Notes under the pieces: generated by a model | Told to the model about the DNA's origin: nothing | Seen by the model: the letters and a program-made list of their open reading frames with translations, nothing else | The model's database searches: none | Assembly: GCA_035578175.1 (NCBI GenBank) | Contig: JAQMRL010000006.1 | Span: forward strand, 67,772,001 to 67,836,000 | DNA length: 64,000 nucleotides | Direction of reading: 5' to 3' | From: Catonia carolina | Lineage: Eukaryota > Arthropoda > Insecta > Hemiptera > Achilidae | Part shown: one piece after another, positions 30,501 through 37,984 of the stretch | Position numbering within the stretch: position 1 is the stretch's first letter | How the letters are laid out: the number at the start of each line of letters is the position of its first letter | Made by a program: the position numbers and the translations under genes

Positions 30501-31157
30501 CTGTTTGGAGTGTAGCATTATGCGGGAGTGAAACGAGGGTAATAGGGGCTGTAGAAAGGAAGAGAATAAAGTCTTTTGAAATATAGTGTTATAGGAAACT
30601 GTTAAAGATTAGGTGGGTGGACAAAATAAGTAATTTAGAAATTCTTAGACGAGTGGATGAAAGAAAAAGTATATGAAGATATCTTATCAGAAGAAGGGAT
30701 GTGCTAGTGGAGCATATTTAAGACATCCAGTTAATTTTCTATCAATAATGGAGGGTAATTTTGAGGGAGTGAATTGTAGGGGGAGGCAAAGGTTAGAATA
30801 TTTTAAGCAAATTACGAAAAAGTAAGGTGTTACAAATATGAAGATGTGAAACGGCTTACGCAAGATAGAACAGTTTGAAGAACTGCAACAAACCAATCGA
30901 GAGACATATGACAAAAGAAACATATTCATATCCTAAAACTATTTTTAATTTTTTTTCAGGTTGCAGTTAAGGTACCAGTAGCTCAACCTTACCCAGTTGC
31001 AGTACCAAAACCGTACCCAGTACATGTAGAAAAACCAGTTGCAGTTCCAGTACCTCAACCTGTGTATGTACAGAAACCTGTTCCAGTAGCAGTATACAAG
31101 GGGCATGACCCACACGCTTACCCAGTATACGAACATCCTCAAGCTTACGAACCATAG
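15559..31157 (+). CDS. gene 1: CPLCP-like proline/valine-rich secreted cuticular protein (219 aa model, 3 exons)
   Basis: Joining 15559-15579, 29048-29488 and 30960-31157 gives one open frame; both introns are phase 0. The product has a signal peptide (residues 1-20, ending Leu-Val-Val-Thr-Ala) and an acidic propeptide ending at Lys-Arg (about 33-34). A Gly/Tyr/Leu-rich block with Tyr-Gly-Gly repeats and a His-rich patch follow (about 35-75). Then comes the conserved block Thr-Val-Thr-Val-Thr-Lys-Glu, and Pro-Val, Pro-Tyr-Pro-Val and Val-Glu-Lys-Pro-Val repeats run to the C-terminus. High density of PV and PY defines the low-complexity proline-rich (CPLCP) cuticular class; Drosophila Vajk-like proteins are similar. 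It is probably an extracellular structural protein of cuticle. There is no catalytic domain and no R&R chitin-binding motif. The paralogue is at 62368-62979. The 13.5 kb first intron rests on promoter, phase and signal-peptide logic, not on transcript data. Confidence 0.72.
15580..15774. other. start of gene 1 intron 1, nothing else recognised
   Basis: AT-rich intron beginning before the element G relic. Confidence 0.4.
15775..16795 (+). mobile_element. old element G copy (G8), interrupted
   Basis: Diverged G landmarks occur in order: TTTTCACCGGAAGTACA, CGTACGAAG-like, TTTTCATCGAAATTTGCCAA, TCTACAAGATAGGGCA, and at the end GGCAAGATGAAATCG and GTGTTTCACACC. About 340 bp of foreign sequence (roughly 16395-16735) interrupts it and contains a SINE-V fragment. 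Confidence 0.55.
16618..16720 (-). mobile_element. SINE-V fragment (tRNA-like head)
   Basis: Reverse complement reads GGTTGGTCCAATGGTAAAG, CAGCTGTTTAAAAGCTGAT and GGTTCAAATCCTAGTAAAAG, the A-box, stem and B-box of SINE-V. The body and tail are missing. Confidence 0.6.
16796..17219. other. AT-rich intron sequence, nothing recognised
   Basis: No gene or recognised repeat. Confidence 0.35.
17220..17650 (-). mobile_element. RTE-type LINE, 3' end with RT C-terminal ORF remnant
   Basis: The minus-strand frame 17607-17236 (123 codons) encodes the C-terminal part of an insect RTE-clade protein. Phe-Glu-Met-Trp-Cys-Tyr-Arg-Lys-Met-Leu comes first, then Arg-Arg-Arg-Asp-Arg-Leu-Val-Gly-His-Ile-Leu-Arg, and near the end Arg-Leu-Ala-Gln-Asp-Arg-Thr-Ala-Trp-Arg. 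It ends with the RTE tail (CAAACCAATCGAGAGACTGA, then TGACG and A-rich). The 5' part is missing. A sibling lies at 30500-30925. Confidence 0.75.
17717..18690 (+). mobile_element. element G relic (G9), split by a GC-rich insertion
   Basis: Left part 17717-17860 (GAACGGAATATTGCACGAAG, ATTTTCATCAGTATTAGTCA) and right part 18292-18690 (CACTTAGTTAAGCATCAATT and related landmarks) are collinear with element G. The middle is replaced by unrelated GC-rich DNA. Confidence 0.5.
17862..18290. mobile_element. GC-rich insertion in element G9, possibly a solo LTR or unknown transposon
   Basis: About 430 bp clearly richer in G and C than its surroundings, with sharp edges inside an element G copy. A plus-strand frame of 88 codons is open but shows no domain. 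I could not find convincing terminal repeats or a target duplication, so the class is unknown. Confidence 0.35.
18820..20180. mobile_element. TTAA-flanked MITE P4 with nested CAGT element
   Basis: TTAA at 18816-18819 and 20181-20184. Terminal repeats are GGGGTCACGGATCC on the left and CGATCCGTGATCCCC on the right. Subtracting the nested element (19230-20024) leaves about 565 bp. PiggyBac-type ends, non-coding. Confidence 0.7.
19230..20024 (+). mobile_element. pogo/Tigger-like DNA transposon relic, TA-flanked
   Basis: The termini are CAGTGACATCGGATAC on the left and GTATCCGATGACTACTG on the right, inverted, flanked by TA. CAGT ends with TA duplication are typical of the pogo group. A frame at 19685-19906 encodes a CENP-B/pogo-type helix-turn-helix N-terminus: Glu-Lys-Ala-His-Ile-Ile-Trp-Phe-Leu-Glu-Asn-Gly-Gly, then Ile-Ala-Arg-Lys-Phe-Asn-Val and Ile-Trp-Lys-Asn. 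The DDE catalytic domain is absent, so it is non-autonomous. Motifs like CATCGGTTACA recur near both ends. Confidence 0.65.
20500..20810 (+). pseudogene. relic of a transposase-like ORF (HTH and STPGK-type linker)
   Basis: Pieced across frameshifts, the translation shows Lys-Ala-Val-Ser-Glu-Arg, then Thr-Arg-Lys-Ile-Lys-Lys-Lys-Ile-Lys-Asp-Val, then Thr-Pro-Gly-Lys-Thr-Arg-Asn-Arg. This order is seen in insect transposase-like proteins with an N-terminal DNA-binding region. Too decayed to classify. Confidence 0.3.
20815..22092. other. AT-rich intron 1 sequence, nothing recognised
   Basis: No gene or recognised repeat. Confidence 0.4.
22093..22292 (+). mobile_element. SINE-A copy 5, truncated at both ends
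   Basis: Matches the middle of the family from TTTCCTCTGAGAGTAACGAA to AGTAAAGCCTCTAG. The head and the RTE-like tail are missing. Confidence 0.65.
22318..22700 (+). mobile_element. LINE-C relic (RT C-terminal region)
   Basis: A broken plus-strand frame reads Arg-Phe-Tyr-Gly-His-Leu-Tyr-Lys-Met-Asp and ends in a Trp-Thr-Asn-Glu-Arg-Arg segment. The Phe-(Leu/Tyr/Phe)-Gly-His-Leu motif is shared with 52930, 59290 and 63110. Confidence 0.5.
22768..22870 (-). mobile_element. element G terminal fragment
   Basis: Begins with the reversed terminus GGGTGTGAAACACTCACAAA and continues about 100 bp. Confidence 0.5.
23166..23475 (+). mobile_element. 5'-truncated jockey-type LINE 3' end with poly(A)
   Basis: Begins with the last RT codons (Pro-Gly-Asn-Pro-Gln-Arg-Arg-Leu-Lys-Arg-Gln-Trp-Ala-Arg-Asp-Leu-Leu, stop). 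A T-rich 3' UTR follows, ending in GCAAATAAAGTTATTAAAG and a pure A tract. TTTCAAAA occurs on both sides (about 23150 and 23477) as a probable target duplication. Confidence 0.65.
23897..23941. repeat. GT/GC microsatellite
   Basis: Alternating purine-pyrimidine tract (TGTGTGTGGGTGTG, then GCGCGCGCGCGC, then GTGTGTGT) inside the Helitron-like element. Confidence 0.85.
24063..24815. other. AT-rich intron 1 sequence, nothing recognised
   Basis: A SINE-A head remnant of about 70 bp on the minus strand may lie at 24165-24235 (GATAAGAAACAGAACTATG). Otherwise nothing. Confidence 0.35.
24823..24855 (+). mobile_element. SINE-T head fragment
   Basis: CGCATCTGTGGCGTTGTGAG and GCGTGCTAG resemble the first 30 bases of SINE-T. 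It is then lost. Confidence 0.3.
25156..25189. repeat. 34-bp hairpin
   Basis: CTAGAAAATTTA and TAAATTTTCTAG are perfect 12-bp inverted arms around a 10-base loop, with partial pairing beyond (AAGGC and GCCTT). Confidence 0.6.
25285..25665 (-). mobile_element. LINE RT C-terminal relic
   Basis: The minus-strand frame near 25640-25580 reads Lys-Trp-Asn-Leu-Ala-Glu-Met-Arg-Phe-Leu-Arg-Arg-Val-Lys-Gly. Lower down are segments with Asn-Glu-Lys-Ile-Arg and Arg-Met-Pro-Glu-Lys-Arg-Ile-Pro, as in C-termini of insect non-LTR elements. Frames are broken. Confidence 0.5.
25702..26875. mobile_element. TTAA-flanked MITE P3, interrupted by a jockey LINE
   Basis: TTAA at 25698-25701 and 26876-26879. Ends are GGGGACCCGGAA on the left and TTCCGGGTACCC on the right. 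Without the LINE and its duplication the element is about 750 bp, like P1 and P2. Confidence 0.75.
26221..26635 (-). mobile_element. 5'-truncated jockey LINE J1 inside MITE P3
   Basis: Flanked by the perfect 10-bp duplication GTCACACAAA (26211-26220, 26636-26645). The minus-strand frame 26627-26283 encodes the jockey RT C-terminus: Arg-Ile-Gln-Ala-Phe-Gln-Ser-Lys-Thr-Leu-Arg-Leu-Ile, Asn-Lys-Thr-Leu-His-Thr-Asp-Phe, and Pro-Leu-Val-Arg-Ser-Leu. It is the same family as 53916-54567. Confidence 0.8.
27055..27312 (-). mobile_element. SINE-A copy 6, tail-truncated
   Basis: Runs from the central part (AAAACCATCTACCTTTCAGC) to the reversed head (AACTGCATGTTATGG). The RTE-like tail is missing. Confidence 0.65.
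27313..28059. other. AT-rich intron 1 sequence, nothing recognised
   Basis: No gene or recognised repeat. Confidence 0.35.
28060..28483 (-). mobile_element. element G relic (G10)
   Basis: Reverse-orientation landmarks: CTACTACTTCTGGTTGACAA, CACAGACCAATCGTTAAAAA, TTCAGGGGTCTGAAAACGTG and the 5' terminus GGGCAAGAGAG at about 28470. The 3' half is missing. Confidence 0.6.
28619..29017 (+). mobile_element. SINE-A copy 7, 30 bp upstream of gene 1 exon 2
   Basis: Flanked by AATAAAATTAA (28608-28618, 29018-29028). The insertion ends only 30 bases before exon 2. The SINE happens to be open in the exon's frame, so a naive reading joins 28826-29506 into one false 226-codon ORF. The true exon starts at 29048. 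Confidence 0.85.
29048..29488 (+). CDS. gene 1 exon 2
   Basis: Acceptor TTGTTCCAG before 29048 and donor AAG/GTAATT at 29489; 147 codons, phase 0 at both ends. It encodes the rest of the signal peptide, the Lys-Arg site, the Gly/Tyr-rich block and the first half of the Pro-Val repeats. An in-frame ATG at 29036 (Met-Leu-Phe-Gln) would allow an alternative start with no upstream exon. That would also give a signal peptide, so the upstream first exon is probable rather than proven. Confidence 0.85.
29571..29918. mobile_element. 348-bp MITE with internal iterated CCCCTGT cores
   Basis: Inverted ends are AATTGAAGGGTGCAGGGG on the left and CCCCTGTACCCTTCAATT on the right. Inside are further copies of a core like AGTTGGTTTTTCCCCTGT (near 29714, 29742, 29800, 29891). 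It lies in gene 1 intron 2. Superfamily not identified. Confidence 0.65.
29919..30240. other. gene 1 intron 2, nothing recognised
   Basis: AT-rich, no recognised repeat. Confidence 0.35.
30241..30925 (+). mobile_element. RTE-type LINE 3' fragment in gene 1 intron 2
   Basis: From about 30500 it is collinear with the minus-strand copy at 17650-17220. Shared features include GTTATAGGAAACTGTTAAAG, the TGGACAAAATAAGTAATTTA segment and the tail CAAACCAATCGAGAGAC. Numerous stops and indels. Its end lies about 35 bases before the exon 3 acceptor. The left limit is uncertain. Confidence 0.65.
30960..31157 (+). CDS. gene 1 exon 3 (terminal coding exon)
   Basis: Acceptor TTTTTTTTCAG before 30960, in phase 0, 65 codons and TAG at 31155-31157. 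It continues the Val-Pro-Val, Gln-Pro-Tyr-Pro-Val and Val-Glu-Lys-Pro-Val repeats and closes with a His/Tyr-rich tail ending Ala-Tyr-Glu-Pro. Confidence 0.85.
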   Translation, partial: VAVKVPVAQPYPVAVPKPYPVHVEKPVAVPVPQPVYVQKPVPVAVYKGHDPHAYPVYEHPQAYEP

Positions 31158-31164
31158 GAATTTT

Positions 31165-31170
31165 AATAAA
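31165..31170 (+). terminator. gene 1 poly(A) signal
   Basis: AATAAA eight bases after the stop codon. A second AATAAA lies at about 31332. Confidence 0.55.
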
Positions 31171-31427
31171 ATTTAAATTTTCAAATTTTGATAACCAAAT
31201 GACCTCATCTCATTGATTTATTGTTCATAAATGTCATTCATCAATCATTGTAATTTTAGTAGACCTATTAAGTATTATTAAATTTTTAAGTTTTATAAAA
31301 AAAATTGTTTTCATTTATTTTGTTCCTTACTAATAAACCCGATCGTTTTTTTCACATTGATATAATAATATTATACAGAAAAAATGTTAAACAAATTTGG
31401 TCAAATGTATTATTATTTTTACTTTTA

Positions 31428-31470
31428 TATTTAAGGTCGCACCGACTTCTAAGTCATTAGTGACCATAAA
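31428..31470 (-). mobile_element. solo LINE/SINE tail fragment
   Basis: Reverse complement reads GGTCACTAATGACTTAGAAG, then TCGGTGCGACCTTAAATA. This is the 3' tail of LINE-D and SINE-T/S, probably an extreme 5' truncation. Confidence 0.5.
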
Positions 31471-31651
31471 ATAAAAGTTATTAGTGAGTTATTGGTGAAA
31501 TAAAAATGAAAATACCAAAAATATAATATAATGAAAACGATATGTTTTTTTTTGTAATTATATAAAACTGAAATTTTGTGAAGGTTCAAATATTTATTAT
31601 GTTTTAACTTCTTCTTTCTGTAACAAAATAATTCTAAAAATATTGTTAATT

Positions 31652-32578
31652 ACTTTCTCTTGCCTATATGAATATATAGGAAGGAAAGTATTGTTTTCAT
31701 GACGATTTTTCGAAATCGAGTTTTCACCGGATCTATACGTTTTCAGACCCCCTGAACCCAAAAAAACATGTTTTTAGCGATTGGTCTGTGTGTGTGTGTG
31801 TGAACAGAATATCTCAAGAACGGAACATCGTACGAACTTGAAACTTAAAACTTAAGTTACGTACCACTACCGGACTCGACACGAACATTTTCATCAAAAT
31901 CGGTCAACCGAAAGTGGTAGTTTATTCGTGTAATTTTTCACTTTTTTGCGATTTTCTCAAAAACTGGTCCTACGATTTTTTTAAAAATCGCCTGGTTTAC
32001 TCAATTTTTTATTCTCTACAAGATAGGGTAGGCGTCATGTTTGCTGAAATTCTGGGTGAGGCTGTTTTCACGTAAAAACGTTGTTTTTTTAAGATTACAG
32101 CTTTAATATGCATTTTAGCGCAAAACGTTATATAATAAAAGTTGTAGAGAATTAAAAATTCTACAACTTTTATTTCAAACAATTTTTTGTATAACGCTTA
32201 GTTTAGCGGTAATTTGCGATTTTCTGTTTTTTTTCTCACGAAAATGTGTAAAAAATTGATTTTTTTAAGATTTCGGCCTTAGTATGCATTTTACGACAAA
32301 AGTGTATATTATTTAATTTATAGAAAATTAAAAGATCTACAACTTTTATTTAAAGCATTTTTCTCTACAGAGCCTAGTTTAGAGAGAAAGAGTGATTTTC
32401 CGTATTTCTAAGCCAAACTGAGGTTGATTTTCATTTTGCATCATTCACTCATGATTAAAATAAGGTTATGTTTTTGAGGTTAGTTTTTTGTTTATTTCTA
32501 ATATTTTATTAATAATGTTAGGTTTATTGTTAATTATTTGCATTGGCAAGAGAAAGTTGTGTGAGTGTTTCACACCAG
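31652..32578 (+). mobile_element. element G, copy G2 (full length, 927 bp)
   Basis: Begins ACTTTCTCTTGCC and ends GTGTTTCACACCAG. Nearly identical to G1 and G6 over most of its length, with a short GT tract. It lies about 500 bp downstream of gene 1. Confidence 0.8.
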
Positions 32579-32671
32579 ATTTTTTTAAGTAATGTTCGTA
32601 TGGAATGTATATTTTGGCAGTCTATAACGATGGGTGTTACAATGTGTACTATGGTGTGCTACTTCTTGTTT

Positions 32672-33299
32672 ACTTTCTTTTGCCCTATATGAATACATAG
32701 GGAAGGAAAAAATTGTTTTCATGTTAATTTTTCATCGGAAATACTTGTTTTGAACCCCAGTAAGCTCAAACATGTTTTTAGCGATTGGTCTGTGCGTGTG
32801 TGTGAACAAAATAAATCGCAAAAAGTGAATATCATAAAACGTTAAAACTTGGAACTAAAGTTAACTACCACTACGGAAACTGATACGAACATTTTCATCA
32901 AAATTGGTCAATCGGAAGTAGTAGATTAGTAGTTCAATTTTTAACGTTTCTGCGATTTTTCTTAAGTTTTTTTATTTTTAAATCGCCTCATTAACTTTAT
33001 TTTTTCATCCTCTGCAAGACATGGTAAGGTAAGAGTCATGTCTGCTGAAATTCTTGGAGAGGTTGTGTTCTCGTGATGAAAAACGTTTTTTTTATTAAGA
33101 TTGCGGCCTTAATATTATTTATATTAGGGAAAACATGTATAAAGTTGTAGGAATTTAACAGAAGTACAACTTTGGTACTAAACATATTTTTACAATGCTT
33201 AGTTTAGCATTAATTAGTGATTTTCTGTATTTTGTTCTTCAAAATCGGTAAATAATTGGCATTATTTTTTAAGACTGCGGCCTTAGTATGCATTTTGGC
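32672..33299 (+). mobile_element. element G, diverged copy G3 (3' truncated)
   Basis: Starts ACTTTCTTTTGCCCTATATG and follows element G to the TTAGTATGCATTTTGG landmark, where a SINE-V begins. Confidence 0.7.
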
Positions 33300-33565
33300 C
33301 CACCGGGTAAATCAATCCTAGTAAAGGTAATTACTTTTATACGGATTTAAATACTAGACAGTGGTTACCGGTGTATTTGGATGGTTGAGGTTCAAAATTA
33401 ACCATACTCTATCAGGAATGGTGGGCCTGAGTCTGCACAATACTACACTTTATTTACACGCTACAGTCATCATTCTTATCTCATTGAGCCATAGAGTTGT
33501 TTATTGTTCTTAAATTGAACAGATTGCAACGTACGTTCATTAGGGGTTTAAAAATAATAAATAAT
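33300..33565 (+). mobile_element. SINE-V copy with internal deletion of the tRNA part
   Basis: CCCACCGGGTAAATCAATCC joins the head directly to the B-box region. The body (AGACAGTGGTTACCGGTGTA) and tail (TTGAACAGATTGCAACGTAC) are present. Confidence 0.7.
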
Positions 33566-34190
33566 TTTAAACTTTCCTTTCTTAAATATTCATGTAGAAC
33601 TGGGAAAAGTATAATAATGTCTGACCTTAACCGGGAATCAAACAAGAACTTTTTTCATAGTTTAGTAACTTAGTTCACTTACCTACTGCACTACAGTGAT
33701 TATTTAGAAATATTTTTTTTAAAGTAAAGTCTTTCTAAAGGTACGTTCAATCATTTGAAACACGTTTCCTTCTTCCTTCTACTCATCAAGACATAAAACC
33801 TAAGCACAAAGTAAACTATTTAAAAGACATTCTTAAAACATTATAAAACTTGACACATGCCAACTTACATAATACTATCGTATAAAATACTTAATACTTT
33901 ATTTAACGGAAAGAAAATACAATCTAAGTACATTATTCGATAAATCATGTCTTGATTTGTTACACCGTTTAAAGCGTCAACTGGATGTAGAAACAGTAAA
34001 TAATGGCTAAATGATTAACACTCGACAAATCTATCTTGACCAAACAATTTATTATAAATTTAAATGCTGATTTCAATTTTAAATTTAATCAAGTAAGAAA
34101 CCAAATTAGGTCAATAATTTTTTTTCTTGTTTGTAATTTATCATCTGTCGTAAGTAATCAGGGCGAAAAAAGTTAAAATTATTTAATCTT
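33566..34190. other. AT-rich, nothing recognised
   Basis: No gene or recognised repeat. Confidence 0.35.
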
Positions 34191-34191
34191 T

Positions 34192-34470
34192 ACTTTCTCT
34201 TGCTGTACATGAGTAATATAAAGGTAAGGAAAGCATTGTTTTCATATATTTTTTTCTAAATCGATTTTCTAATGAAAATATACAATTTCAGTCCTCCTGA
34301 ACACAAAAAACATGTTTTTAAAACAATTGGTCTATATGTGTGTGAGTATGTTAACAAAATATCTCAAGAAATGAAATCGTATAAAAATAAAATTTCGTAC
34401 GGTACCAAAAGGACACCGTACACGAACTTATCAAAATCGTTTAACCGGTAGTTACCGAGTCGTTCGTGAA
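34192..34470 (+). mobile_element. element G 5' fragment (G4)
   Basis: Starts ACTTTCTCTTGCTG and keeps the AACATGTTTTTAAAACAATTG and ATCTCAAGAAATGAAATCG landmarks, then joins family H sequence. Confidence 0.6.
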
Positions 34471-34750
34471 ATTCACTATAGAAGAACGCGGTTAGTTTCT
34501 TTATTGTGGGAATTTTGAAACGGTCGTGGGGGGTTTTATTACTTACATAAAAAAGAGTGCCAGAAGCAAGTCTTAAGAATTTGGACTGTAAGGCCTGGAT
34601 TGACGTTAAGTTTTTCTATTTTGTTTCCCCGAAGTTCTGGACCCCAAAAGTCCAGATTGGTCTCAAAAAGTTTGGTATATTAAATTTTGGAACGGAAGTT
34701 CAATTTTGATCGGGGGTTAATTAAGCAAAAGAGTAGCTTTTTGTAATGGT
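34470..34750 (+). repeat. repeat family H, copy 1
   Basis: Shares with 42880-43175 the landmarks GGGTTTTATTACTTA, AGGCCTG, TTAAATTTTGGAACGGA and AAGAGTAGCTT in the same order. No coding potential was recognised and the class is unknown. Confidence 0.6.
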
Positions 34751-34798
34751 TAAGTTAAGATTAAGTTAAGTTAGGTTAACATTTTGTAACTATTTAAT

Positions 34799-35083
34799 TT
34801 GTTGTTATTTAGGTCATCAGCCGAAAGGCTGATTTGAACTTCTAGAGGCTTTACTAAGTAAAGCTAGGAGTGATGTGTCTTCCTCACTGAGTAGAAAAGT
34901 ATGCTGATCAGCCTGCCAAGCCCTCTGAAAAGAATCTATTTTAACCCCTGCTAATGACACCTTCACTTCATTCACCAAATGGTCTGGCTGTATAATGAAA
35001 TTCATTAAATTTGGCTAACCCAGGGTAAAGAAAGAGAACTACTTTTTGTAGACCTGGGAACTAACAGATCGAGTGTAAATAAT
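34799..35083 (-). mobile_element. SINE-A copy 8, internally deleted
   Basis: Tail (TTGTTGTTATTTAGGTCATC) and part of the head are present. About 110 bp after GAAATTCATTA is missing. Confidence 0.65.
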
Positions 35084-35817
35084 TTAGTTTAATTTAATTT
35101 ACGTAACAAAAATATTTTACCCTTATTTACGCTGATAAGTTTCATTTTGATGTGTCCTATATACTTCATCCATAGCATCCTAAATGCAGCTATCAAAAAC
35201 ACATCTGAAGAATCGTATATTCCTTCCCCGTAAATTTCATGAAGGTTAATCATCCTAACTTAAAAACTACAGTAGTTTTACATCCGAAAATTTATTGATC
35301 TGGCCAACTTATAAAATCAATTAGTCTGGCTTCATGAAATCTCGGTATAATGCCAGTTATATAACGGAACGACACAAGTGTGTGTAGCTCACGCAATTTT
35401 ACGTAGAGATAAAAATAGTTGAATCAGAATGATTGTCGGGACTAACAGATTAAGATGTCAATTCTATTCTCCATCCGTTACTGTACACTCTAACAGAACT
35501 TTAATCTACGTCTCAAACGAACACATTCGTGAAAATGAATAACTCAGATTATTTCGGTACAGTTAAACAAAATAACGATATTATCTGGTCCTTTAAATCA
35601 TTCAATAGAACATTTTTATGTAGTAATATGTTATTGAATAACTTCTAACACTTTCACACGCAATTTATATATAAATAATAATAAGAACCAAAAATGACAC
35701 GTGCATTCTGTAATATTTTAGGAAGTTCTCATTTTTTAGTTACTTTATATTTCTGTCAAACGTTTGTTTCTTTATTAAATGTTTCAATAATTTACTGATT
35801 GATTTCCGTCAAGTTGT
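35084..35817. other. nothing confidently recognised
   Basis: AT-rich. Minus-strand fragments around 35330-35100 look like decayed coding DNA but I cannot assign them. Confidence 0.3.
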
Positions 35818-36178
35818 ATTGTTGTTGTTTAGGACATCAACCGAAAGGCTGGTTTGAACCAGTTTAGGTTTATTAAGGAAAACAAGGAGTGAGGTGGTTT
35901 ACAATTGCCTTCCTCTCTGAGTAAAAAAGTACACTTATTAGCATGCCGGGCCCTCTAAAAAGTATTTCCTTTCCATCCTACAAATGACACTTTCACTTCA
36001 TTCACCCAGGGTCTGGCTGTATAATGAAATTCATTACTGTCAGAGGAGATAACTCTGATTAGTGTCTTTTACACCTCTACCTCTTCTGTTCTTAAATGAT
36101 TTAGTCATTTAATTGGGTAACTATGTGATAAGAAATAGAACTATTTATTTTAGCCCTGAAACGAACAGATTGAGTGTT
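35818..36178 (-). mobile_element. SINE-A copy 9, head-truncated
   Basis: Starts TTGTTGTTGTTTAGGACATC and ends at the reversed AACAGATTGAGTG. The last 40 bp of the head are missing. Confidence 0.7.
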
Positions 36179-36287
36179 TCTACTCACTCTTTATTACGAG
36201 GATAAAATGCTATACTTTTTGGTGAAACATGGGTAAAGATCTACATTACACAATTGAAGATTCAGGTTTTAATTATAGCTTGTTAAT

Positions 36288-36463
36288 TGTTGTTGTGGTT
36301 GGTTTGAATCTTTAGACGCTTTACTAAATAAATCGAGGACTGAGGTGGTTTACCATTGCCTTTCTCAGTGAGTAGAAAAGTATGCTTATCAGCATGCCAG
36401 GCTCTCTGCAAAGTATCTACTTTCCTGAAATTGACACCTTCACTTCATTCACCACAGGGTCTA
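36288..36463 (-). mobile_element. SINE-A copy 10, half-length
   Basis: Tail half only, ending at ACCACAGGGTCT. Confidence 0.65.
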
Positions 36464-36692
36464 GCATGAAGCAAGGCTCCAAAAACCCGTAAACATCGAA
36501 GCTATTCAACTTCTCGACAACTCGGATGCAGTGCACCACCTCGGAGACCCTTTGAGTTAGTGTACAATTATAGTTAAAAATAGCGTCGTGCACAATATAG
36601 AAGTGTACATATTGGGAACAAAAAAATAGTAGTTGACATTGTAAACTGTTAATTTTAGGTTAGAAAAAAATTCACATTATTCTAAGACCAGA

Positions 36693-37090
36693 TTATTGTT
36701 GTTTAATTGATCAACCAGAAACCTACTTTGAATCTCTTGAGGCTTTACTAAGTAAAGCAAAGAGTGAGGTGTTTTATAATTGCTTTCCTCACTGAATGGA
36801 AGAGTATGCTTATCAGCATCCCAGAACCTGTGAGAAGCATCTACTTTCCACCCTGCAAATGAAACCTTCACTTCATTAATCACAGGGTCTGGCTGTATAT
36901 TGATGAAATTTATTACTCTGAGAGAAGATAACTGTAACTAGTGTCTTTTACACCTGTCTTTTCTGTGCTTAAATACTTCAGTCATATATTTGGCCGACCA
37001 TGGGATAAGAAAGAGGACTAACTTTTGTAGCCCTGGAACTAGCAGATGAAGTTCAAATTATTTAACACTCCAACTGTCTGTTATAACCAG
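36693..37090 (-). mobile_element. SINE-A copy 11
   Basis: Full length, from ATTGTTGTTTAATTGATCAA to CCAACTGTCTGTTATAAC. The fourth minus-strand SINE-A between 34.8 and 37.1 kb. Confidence 0.7.
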
Positions 37091-37620
37091 TTAAATAATA
37101 TTTAACTGATTGTAAATCGCATTCTTAGAATTTAAATGACAAAATCATAAACATCAGAAATAATTTTTATACCAACAAATGTTTAAAATAAATTTTGAAT
37201 TACATGTACTTTTAAATTAATTAAGAAAGCCCTTTCAATATTCCTCGTGAATGGAGCAGTTTCGTGTGTCTATTAGGTATGCACATATAAAAAAGTAAAA
37301 AAAAATATGAGTTCAAAAAGTTTCGAAATAAACTATTTACAATGTTTGAAAAAACTTTTTAAATCTTAAAATTTTCCTTCTATTTTCAAAAAAAATATGG
37401 GCCCATTAAGTAAAATCTTTTTGAAGCAGAACTTTTATCTTGGTGAAAGGGTGTGAAAATATCTTCATGGGAACGTAGAGTTTTCACTAAAATATTATCA
37501 AACGCCTGACCAGTGTCTCCAGTAACAGAGGCAAGAAGGGAAAGGTAGAAGTTCTGAAAGCACAATAGAATAAATAAATTTTGGGACATAGTGGAAAAAT
37601 GTTAAGGAAATATAATTTAA
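37091..37620. other. AT-rich, nothing recognised
   Basis: A 67-codon minus-strand open frame at 37386-37589 has no recognisable domain and is probably chance. Confidence 0.35.
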
Positions 37621-37622
37621 GA

Positions 37623-37984
37623 AATCTGGTTTGAAGCACTCACGCTACATGCTCCTGCAAATGTAAATAACGAACAATATAACCTATGATTTTTCTTAAG
37701 TAAATAGTGGAAAATTAAAAACAAAACCTAATTTCGCCGGCCGCATTGGCACAGTTGGTAACGTGCTCGCCTATCATCATGCGGTCCTGGGTTCGAATCC
37801 CACTTAGGCATGGCATGTTTTCATACGTTACAAAACATAATTTCATCCTCCATTGTATACACTTACACCCCAACGTCGTCGCTAATGACCGTTGTAGTTG
37901 ATGCGACGTTAAAAAAATAAATTAAAAAAAAACCTAATTTCAATCATGAGTGAATGACCTAGAATGAAAATCAACCTCTGTATG
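37623..37984 (-). mobile_element. element G 3' fragment, interrupted by SINE-S
   Basis: Starts AAATCTGGTTTGAAGCACTC (reversed G terminus). It resumes after the SINE at AATCATGAGTGAATGACC. Confidence 0.6.
37736..37928 (+). mobile_element. SINE-S copy 1 (tRNA-derived, 193 bp)
   Basis: Flanked by AAAACCTAATTTC (37723-37735, 37929-37941). The head has box A TGGCACAGTTGGTAACG and a perfect box B GGTTCGAATCC, about 72 bases tRNA-like. The tail GATGCGACGTTAAAAAAATA matches LINE-D. It is a SINE, not a tRNA gene: it has a body and tail, target duplication and a sibling at 52690. Confidence 0.85.

Noticed and set aside
30945..31155. Minus-strand frames of 60-65 codons opposite gene 1 exon 3
   Set aside because: Shadows of the Pro-Val repeats on the other strand. 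The same applies to 29225-29410 and to the plus strand at 62602-62841.
37736..37810. A functional tRNA gene (good A and B boxes)
   Set aside because: It is the head of SINE-S: it has a body, a LINE-like tail, a target duplication and a sibling at 52690. The cloverleaf is imperfect.
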